This document shows, in pieces, positions 60,216-64,000 of a stretch of DNA of 64,000 nt (positions are counted from its first letter, which is position 1; each line of letters starts with the position of its first letter). The stretch is from a virus. The stretch is from positions 124,001 through 188,000 of the IMG/VR virus record IMGVR_UViG_3300008740_000001; one strand, given 5' to 3'. Made by a program: the position numbers and the translations under genes. The notes beneath the pieces are model-generated. The model saw only the letters and a program-made list of their open reading frames with translations. It searched no databases and was not told where the DNA came from.

Positions 60216-60482
60216 GTGACAAAAGATATGTCTGACCAACTGATAAATCACGCTAGCGGATCGATGCCGCAGCTTACCCTTTTTGAGAGTGCCCAACTAG
60301 GACTAATGGCCTTCGTCGGAGGGCTAGCGATGGATGCCCAACTCGATGCCATTATCCCGACTATCCGCGAATCAGAGCGTTTGAAGTTGGATGGCACTGT
60401 AACCCAACATGAAGTAGCTTTGCTAGACGCCTTTATTGCACAGGCGCTGCGCGATCTGCCTCCCGTTGCAGAGGATGTATAA
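60216..60482 (+). CDS. Uncharacterised small protein
   Basis: An 88-residue protein; start could be GTG 60216 (fits the promoter) or ATG 60228 ('MSDQLINHASGSMPQLTLFE', SD-like AGGTGAG upstream). Hydrophobic in the middle ('LGLMAFVGGLAMDAQLDAII') and helical. No motif recognised. Overlaps the next gene start by 1 base. Confidence 0.5.
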   Translation: MTKDMSDQLINHASGSMPQLTLFESAQLGLMAFVGGLAMDAQLDAIIPTIRESERLKLDGTVTQHEVALLDAFIAQALRDLPPVAEDV

Positions 60483-60757
60483 TGAAAACCGTTATTGTCG
60501 TTGACACTGACGATCCAAAGGGGATGGAGAGTACCCGGCGTATTGTGGACAACCTGTTGACCACCTATCATCACCGCAGTATTGAAGCCGGTGATCCATT
60601 CTCTGGCAAGATCCAGTTCATCAAGCACTTGCGAGCATATGTAAAGTTCTGTGAGGAAAACTGGCCCGATGACTGGCAAAATCAGATCGGCAACCTTAAG
60701 ACCTCGAAGGGATACGCGGATACCCTCAAACTTTTCCAACGTGCAGGTAACCTGTGA
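60482..60757 (+). CDS. Uncharacterised small protein
   Basis: A 91-residue protein that starts with a Rossmann-like strand 'KTVIVVDTDDPKGMESTRRI' and continues with helices. No clear nucleotide-binding loop. Within the KVGDLV cluster but not a member. Confidence 0.5.
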   Translation: MKTVIVVDTDDPKGMESTRRIVDNLLTTYHHRSIEAGDPFSGKIQFIKHLRAYVKFCEENWPDDWQNQIGNLKTSKGYADTLKLFQRAGNL

Positions 60758-60975
60758 GTCAGAGCCAGCACTACTATAATCCGCAAGTGGGCGATTTGGT
60801 GCGAATCATCGAGGGTACACACGATCCGAGCATGCCCGAAGATCGTATTGGTCTGATCGTGGAGATTCTGCAACAGGAACCGGGAGACGCCCCGCGCAGT
60901 CACGATACTTTTATGGTCAAGTTTGGCACCCGTACCTTGAAGTTCCACAAGATGTGGCTTGAAAAAGTCTCTTGA
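60754..60975 (+). CDS. KVGDLV-family small protein
   Basis: A 73-residue protein with GTG start. 'QVGDLVRIIEGTHDPSMPED' then 'RIGLIVEILQQEPG', 'FMVKFGTRTLKFH' and 'MWLEKVS'. Four-base overlap with the preceding gene. Confidence 0.68.
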   Translation: MSQSQHYYNPQVGDLVRIIEGTHDPSMPEDRIGLIVEILQQEPGDAPRSHDTFMVKFGTRTLKFHKMWLEKVS

Positions 60976-60997
60976 CATCTTTTTGACAAAAAACCCC

Positions 60998-61026
60998 TTG
61001 CACCTCGCGCTAGCCTGTGCTATATT
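60998..61026 (+). promoter_or_regulatory. Sigma70-type promoter
   Basis: TTGCAC (60998-61003), 17-base spacer, TATATT (61021-61026), with two further TTGACA-like boxes just upstream (60972, 60983). SD CGGAGAG precedes ATG 61052. Confidence 0.72.
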
Positions 61027-61051
61027 ATATACATGATTTACGGAGAGTGTC

Positions 61052-61384
61052 ATGTCTGATTTTTATGTGAGCCGAATCGACGTTCGGGCTGGTGATCCTA
61101 CTGCTGGCGAGCCCGCTGTTGTTGCAGAGGAGGTCGTCCTGACCCTCAAAGCGCCATATCATGCTGCGGAGCGTAGTTACCAAAAGTTCCGCGCTTTGGG
61201 CATTGAGAACATTGGGCTGTACGAGTATTCTTTGAACAAAAAGTCTTACGCGGCTAGCCTCAAAGCGCAGAAGCGCAGGAAGTTCAAGAAGATCACGCTG
61301 GCTGACGTGGCAAAGGATTTGCAAGAGTTTATGGAGGAAGGCAAGCCCGATGCCGATCAAGAAACACACACTGAAAAGGGGTGA
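61052..61384 (+). CDS. Uncharacterised small protein
   Basis: A 110-residue protein: strand-rich start ('FYVSRIDVRAGDPTAGEPAV'), 'EEVVLTLKAPYHAAERSYQK' and a Lys-rich helix ('SLKAQKRRKFKKITLADVAK'). No recognised motif; basic middle may bind nucleic acid. The next KVGDLV gene begins inside its 3' end. Confidence 0.52.
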   Translation: MSDFYVSRIDVRAGDPTAGEPAVVAEEVVLTLKAPYHAAERSYQKFRALGIENIGLYEYSLNKKSYAASLKAQKRRKFKKITLADVAKDLQEFMEEGKPDADQETHTEKG

Positions 61385-61574
61385 TCTTGTTCGGCTTCGC
61401 ACAGGCTGGCCCGAACATTGGCGTTATGGAATCGTGTTGCGAGTGAACAACCACAACCCTGAATGGCCACACTGTGATATACACTTTTTTCAAACACCAA
61501 CATCAGAATCAAAACAATCTAACATCAATCAATATCTAACTGGACTGGAGAAGATAAATGAGCAACACATTTGA
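61350..61574 (+). CDS. KVGDLV-family small protein
   Basis: A 74-residue protein: 'LKRGDLVRLRTGWPEHWRYG' then 'IVLRVNNHNPEWPHCDIHFF'. The turn reads K-R-G-D-L-V-R. Overlaps the genes on either side (34 and 17 bases). Confidence 0.65.
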   Translation: MPIKKHTLKRGDLVRLRTGWPEHWRYGIVLRVNNHNPEWPHCDIHFFQTPTSESKQSNINQYLTGLEKINEQHI

Positions 61575-61788
61575 AATCGGTGAGGCTGTCGTGGTCGATA
61601 CCCGCAACTATTTGCAACACACAGAAGGCATCGTGATTGACGCATCATCGTCGGTCGATGGGTGCAGCGAGGATATGTATACGGTCGAGGTCGAAAACCA
61701 CGGTACGCATTTCTTCTATGGGTCTGATCTCCGAGCGGCAGCACCGGATGAACCTGAAGAAGAACCGGAGTGGAGGATTGCACTGTGA
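61558..61788 (+). CDS. KVGDLV-related small protein
   Basis: A 76-residue protein: 'FEIGEAVVVDTRNYLQHTEG' then 'IVIDASSSVDGC', and a C-terminal 'HGTHFFYGSDLRAAAPDE'. The turn is I-G-E-A-V, a variant of the family. Ends in a Glu-rich tail. Confidence 0.58.
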   Translation: MSNTFEIGEAVVVDTRNYLQHTEGIVIDASSSVDGCSEDMYTVEVENHGTHFFYGSDLRAAAPDEPEEEPEWRIAL

Positions 61789-62042
61789 AGTTGTCAAGCA
61801 AACAGATGCGCTCGCTCCACCAGCTTGTAAAGCACGAGGTGGAAACAATGGGCGCAGCGTGGAACATTGACGAGGAGGAGTACCAGCAGGACATTCGGGA
61901 AGTGTTGGGAGTGATCGAGGCTACGCAATCGCAAAGTAAACTTGTAGCTCAGGCTGCTGAGACAAGACGAGCCAGAGTTAGTGCAACGTCTGCACCCGAG
62001 CAGGTGTGGCCCAAACCAATAAATGATCCCGCCGACTGGTAG
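61785..62042 (+). CDS. Uncharacterised small helical protein
   Basis: 85 residues from GTG 61785, overlapping the preceding stop; an SD (TGGAGGA) lies 8-14 bases upstream. Helical and charged ('KQMRSLHQLVKHEVETMGAA') with an Ala/Gln-rich middle and a Trp/Pro end. Not recognised. Confidence 0.52.
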   Translation: MKLSSKQMRSLHQLVKHEVETMGAAWNIDEEEYQQDIREVLGVIEATQSQSKLVAQAAETRRARVSATSAPEQVWPKPINDPADW

Positions 62043-62055
62043 GAGGCAAAAGAAT

Positions 62056-62364
62056 ATGCCAATGTGGAAACTAAACGAGAAGGTTGTTTGTCGTGATGGG
62101 TTTGAAGCCAGCATCCAAGCAAATGAAGGTGCATACTGTACGCCAAGAGTCACAGATGCAGATAACTATACAGCAGTCGAGATCGGCTTTCCAAGCCAGC
62201 GAGAAGAACTGATTATAGAATGGGCCGAAGATCCTCACCGCCCGACCGAGACTGTGTATGGCTGGGTTCCTGTCGATAGGGCCTCGCTTATGATCGCCAA
62301 ACATGGAGGCATCGTATCTGGTGAGGTTCCACCCGGTGTCATTCGACTGGAGGCCAAAAAGTAA
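62056..62364 (+). CDS. Uncharacterised small protein, distantly KVGDLV-like
   Basis: 102 residues from ATG 62056 (SD TAGGAGG). 'MWKLNEKVVCRDGFEASIQA' and 'YTAVEIGFPSQREELIIEWA' then 'ETVYGWVPVDRASLMIAKHG' give a beta-rich pattern with a late W, similar in outline to the cluster's proteins but without their motif. Function unknown. Confidence 0.52.
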   Translation: MPMWKLNEKVVCRDGFEASIQANEGAYCTPRVTDADNYTAVEIGFPSQREELIIEWAEDPHRPTETVYGWVPVDRASLMIAKHGGIVSGEVPPGVIRLEAKK

Positions 62365-62400
62365 ACTTTGGCATTTCTCAAAGTTGTGAGATTAGATTAT

Positions 62401-62485
62401 GGCGCGGTGGTGGAATCGGTATACACAGCAGACTTAAAATCTGCCGCTTTTTAGCTTGCGGGTTCGAGTCCCGCCCGCGCTACCA
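62401..62485 (+). tRNA. tRNA-Leu(UAA)
   Basis: An 85-base class II tRNA with encoded CCA. The anticodon stem GCAGA/TCTGC holds loop CTTAAAA (anticodon UAA, reading UUA), the long variable arm is CGCTTTTTAGCTTGCG, the T loop is TTCGAGT, and the acceptor pairs GGCGCGG with CCGCGCT. It would supply UUA codons that are rare in GC-rich hosts. Confidence 0.92.
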
Positions 62486-62488
62486 TTT

Positions 62489-62625
62489 TTCGCTGCCCTG
62501 TTCAGCGGCGGGACTTGCGACCCGCCTTGAAGTGCAGACCGTCACTAGGAGCAGAGGCGAAGTCTACGGGCTTCGACCTAACCGCTGCTGCCACGAATCG
62601 GTGCTGGGGGTTTCTTTTTATTCGC
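62489..62625 (+). ncRNA. Possible structured non-coding RNA downstream of tRNA-Leu
   Basis: No good open frame covers this 137-base stretch, yet it holds three GC-rich hairpins: CGCTG(ccctgtt)CAGCG at 62491-62507; GGCGGG(acttgcga)CCCGCC at 62507-62526; and a longer arm at 62550-62589 built from AGCAG/CTGCT, AGG/CCT and CGAAG/CTTCG. A T-rich run (TTTCTTTTTATT) ends it. It is probably co-transcribed with the tRNA. It matches no RNA family that I know. It could be tRNA-processing flank rather than a functional RNA. Confidence 0.4.
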
Positions 62626-62660
62626 TTCTAGTTATTATAGTATAGCTTGGAGGCTTTATC

Positions 62661-62843
62661 ATGATTATCATTCCACTTGACAAACTTGAAAAACTACGAA
62701 TCGAACAAGGCAAGGAGAGGCCAACCGACCGGCCCGCGCTGCAGTTGCCCGTGCCGGAGCATATGCCAGAAGCAATACACAGCGGGTCGGTTGAGCCGAC
62801 CGAGGACGAAACCGGTGCTGCAATCATAGATTTCACCCTTTGA
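62661..62843 (+). CDS. Small hypothetical protein
   Basis: A 60-residue protein with SD TTGGAGG: 'MIIIPLDKLEKLRIEQGKER' then 'RPALQLPVPEHMPEAIHSG' and 'GAAIIDFTL'. Similar short proteins with an R-P-A-L-Q-L-P core and an I-D-F/L end are widespread in phages; role unknown. It precedes the promoter at 62866. Confidence 0.5.
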   Translation: MIIIPLDKLEKLRIEQGKERPTDRPALQLPVPEHMPEAIHSGSVEPTEDETGAAIIDFTL

Positions 62844-62865
62844 CATTCTCTTGACAACTTGGCTA

Positions 62866-62894
62866 TTGACGCCACACCTCTCGCATGTTATATT
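62866..62894 (+). promoter_or_regulatory. Sigma70-type promoter, leaderless downstream gene
   Basis: TTGACG (62866-62871), 17-base spacer, TATATT (62889-62894). The expected start of transcription is at the ATG (62901), and no SD is present. Two more TTGACA boxes lie upstream (62840, 62851). Confidence 0.72.
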
Positions 62895-62900
62895 ATATAC

Positions 62901-63071
62901 ATGAAACGAAGAAAGACAAAGGCACCGAAGTCGCGCAACTGGCTTGCGGTACATGCACGAATGGACTTGGCCACTGGTGGCGAGCGCAAAGGCGCTGGAC
63001 CGCACGGAGGCCGGAAGCAGCGTTATAGCCGCAAGGTAAAGCACAAGGGGCGTACTAATGAAAGTCGGTGA
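62901..63071 (+). CDS. Small basic protein ending in the ESR overlap
   Basis: A 56-residue strongly basic protein ('MKRRKTKAPKSRNWLAVHAR', then 'GGRKQRYSRKVKHKGRTNES'). Its last codons, GAA AGT CGG TGA, overlap the start of the next gene by 14 bases, the same overlap seen between later members. It is probably the first translated gene of the last cassette set, from a promoter giving a leaderless message. Confidence 0.58.
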   Translation: MKRRKTKAPKSRNWLAVHARMDLATGGERKGAGPHGGRKQRYSRKVKHKGRTNESR

Positions 63072-63219
63072 TCTGATCATGTCGAAAGACGGATACCATA
63101 CTGCGCTAGTGGTGAGTATTGTCGGAGCCGCTGCTTTCAACCGCATCAAAGTGCTGGTTGTTGGCAGCGACACGCCCGAAATGTGCGATCCGAGAATGTG
63201 GGAGGTTATAAGTGGATAG
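63058..63219 (+). CDS. KVGDLV-family small protein (cassette 1)
   Basis: A 53-residue protein starting at ATG 63058: 'MKVGDLIMSKDGYHTALVVS' then 'AAFNRIKVLVVGSDTPEM' and the closing 'WEVISG'. Starts within the last 14 bases of the previous gene. In line with the family: turn, strand, V-x-V strand, W-E-V-I-S end. Confidence 0.7.
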   Translation: MKVGDLIMSKDGYHTALVVSIVGAAAFNRIKVLVVGSDTPEMCDPRMWEVISG

Positions 63220-63340
63220 CCTGCCTCAAACTCCCTTGGTGGCTTTTCTTTACATCTTTGCCTTCATAGGTCTTGGCATATTGATTAGTCAGGCCAGTCA
63301 TATTTTATACGACATTTGGGAAGATTGGAGGAAGAAGTGA
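63212..63340 (+). CDS. Small membrane protein
   Basis: A 42-residue protein from a GTG start overlapping the previous stop: one membrane helix ('VAFLYIFAFIGLGILISQAS') and a charged end ('DIWEDWRKK'). Too short to classify; nested between cassettes. Confidence 0.5.
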   Translation: MDSLPQTPLVAFLYIFAFIGLGILISQASHILYDIWEDWRKK

Positions 63341-63420
63341 GAAGTATATTGGTAACTATTGGAATCGTGGTAACGATTTTCGTGCTTTCGTTTGCTATTA
63401 CATTGGCGCTAACAGCATGA
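63337..63420 (+). CDS. Very small membrane peptide
   Basis: A 27-residue peptide from GTG 63337 ('MRSILVTIGIVVTIFVLSFA' onward), a single membrane helix. It overlaps the previous gene's stop and the next ATG. It could be a leader or a genuine small membrane protein. Confidence 0.4.
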   Translation: MRSILVTIGIVVTIFVLSFAITLALTA

Positions 63421-63617
63421 AAGTCGGTGATTTGGTGCGCCCAACAGACAGAAACCTTCTATCGGGAAGCCGACGAGTTGGCATTGTTGTGCATGTGGAT
63501 ACCGGATGGGATAACAAACAAGTAAGAGTAAAGTGGGACATCCCCTCGTGGATGGACGATGAGGGTTTGGCGTCTGAATCTCCCGAGAACCTAGAGGTGA
63601 TCAGTGAAAGTCGGTGA
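63417..63617 (+). CDS. KVGDLV-family small protein (cassette 2)
   Basis: A 66-residue protein: 'MKVGDLVRPTDRNLLSGSRR' then 'VGIVVHVDTGWDNKQVRVKW' and 'SPENLEVISESR'. The final codons overlap the next start by 14 bases. It is the clearest example of the family. Confidence 0.75.
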   Translation: MKVGDLVRPTDRNLLSGSRRVGIVVHVDTGWDNKQVRVKWDIPSWMDDEGLASESPENLEVISESR

Positions 63618-63765
63618 CTTGGTTCGACATTGGTTGACAGAACAACTCGGTATTATCCTCGATGTTGGGTTTCACAATATCAGGGTTCAGTGGCTAGATG
63701 AGATCGTCTTTGGTGTTGAAGAACTTGATCCTCGCAACGTGGAGGTGGTCAGTGAAGCCCGGTGA
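63604..63765 (+). CDS. KVGDLV-family small protein (cassette 3)
   Basis: A 53-residue protein from GTG 63604: 'MKVGDLVRHWLTEQLGIILD' then 'HNIRVQWLDEIVFG' and 'PRNVEVVSEAR'. It overlaps cassettes 2 and 4 by 14 bases at each end. Confidence 0.74.
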   Translation: MKVGDLVRHWLTEQLGIILDVGFHNIRVQWLDEIVFGVEELDPRNVEVVSEAR

Positions 63766-63940
63766 TCTGGTAAGGCATTCCGAGCCTGTGGACCGGGCTG
63801 AGTTTGATGCTGTTGGTGTTGTTGTTGAGATTCAAGAAGATTGGATGAAGAACTGGTCAAAAGTAAAAGTAATGTGGACCGGCCTTCAGGTTCCAGTATG
63901 GGAACCAATCCGCTGCGTCAAACTCTTTACATCCTCTTGA
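63752..63940 (+). CDS. KVGDLV-family small protein (cassette 4)
   Basis: A 62-residue protein from GTG 63752: 'MKPGDLVRHSEPVDRAEFDA' then 'VGVVVEIQEDWMKNWSKVKV' and an end without the ESR motif. It is the last member in the window and ends just before the next promoter. Confidence 0.72.
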   Translation: MKPGDLVRHSEPVDRAEFDAVGVVVEIQEDWMKNWSKVKVMWTGLQVPVWEPIRCVKLFTSS

Positions 63941-63951
63941 CAAGATTCTTG

Positions 63952-63980
63952 TTGACAGCCACAAACCCTTGTGCTATAAT
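63952..63980 (+). promoter_or_regulatory. Consensus sigma70 promoter at window end
   Basis: TTGACA (63952-63957), 17-base spacer, TATAAT (63975-63980), a perfect consensus, followed by CGGAGA. It drives a gene beyond the window. Additional TTGACA occurs at 63937. Confidence 0.85.
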
Positions 63981-64000
63981 ACATAGGTAAATCGGAGAAC

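Overview
The window is one contiguous stretch of a large tailed-phage genome with a contractile tail (a T4-like, probably marine or aquatic myovirus). Every gene I can support lies on the + strand. The genes are tightly packed, often with 4-base start/stop overlaps, and they mix T4-type parts (neck, sheath, tube, PF12322-type baseplate protein, tape measure, LysM baseplate protein, UvsX, gp32-like and gp41-like proteins) with parts T4 lacks: a bacterial-type DNA polymerase III alpha subunit, a separate short family A polymerase, a B12-dependent ribonucleotide reductase, GroEL and an FtsZ/tubulin-like protein.

Layout. (1) 1-15.7 kb: tail morphogenesis, in the order neck/tail completion, sheath, tube, baseplate/chaperone with a possible programmed frameshift, tape measure and baseplate hub. 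(2) 15.7-33 kb: replication and nucleotide metabolism (family A polymerase, FtsZ-like protein, ssDNA-binding protein, initiator-type tRNA-Met, UvsX, 5'-3' exonuclease, DnaB-type helicase, class II RNR, GroES-like protein, ClpP-like protease, DnaE). Three small exported proteins or lipoproteins sit inside this block. (3) 33-36 kb: a late-promoter operon of proteins that begin with a short helix of the form K-(I/V)-T/S-x-x-x-L-x-x-I-I/L-x-E-E. This resembles the capsid-targeting sequences of T4 internal head proteins. (4) 36-47.8 kb: dUTPase, two methyltransferase-like proteins, a GMP reductase/IMP dehydrogenase, a ribbon-helix-helix-like protein, a sigma-region-4-like protein, an acidic head-type protein, a second ClpP-like protease, an L,D-transpeptidase-like protein, GroEL and glutaredoxin. 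(5) 47.8-57.4 kb: a 1416-residue protein with a targeting-like N-terminus, a membrane-anchored trypsin-like protease, a von Willebrand A lipoprotein, a tail-fibre-like protein and a nucleotidyltransferase. (6) 57.4-64 kb: accessory genes dominated by small 'KVGDLV' proteins of probable SH3-like fold, with a tRNA-Leu, a possible structured RNA and several strong promoters.

Regulation. Two promoter classes can be read. Fifteen sites match bacterial sigma70: fourteen have a 17-base spacer and a -10 of TATATT, TATAAT or TACAAT, while the site at 40.4 kb has only a clear -10. Two of the fourteen place the predicted transcript start at or almost at the start codon. A second motif, close to TACTATTTATAAATG, recurs in front of structural or putative head genes (1.47, 6.39, 33.03, 39.62, 40.41, 47.85 and 54.42 kb) and looks like the phage late promoter.

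Host. The sequence does not name it. Sigma70-like promoters, lipoboxes and an initiator tRNA close to the E. coli type point to a Gram-negative bacterium. The VWA lipoprotein ending in an acidic DTG repeat resembles surface proteins of Myxococcota/Bradymonadota-type bacteria, but this is a weak inference.

The most unusual features are the expansion of KVGDLV proteins, in which neighbours share a 14-base sequence that encodes the end of one protein and the start of the next; the FtsZ-like gene; the frameshift candidate before the tape measure; and the dispersed set of putative capsid-targeted proteins.
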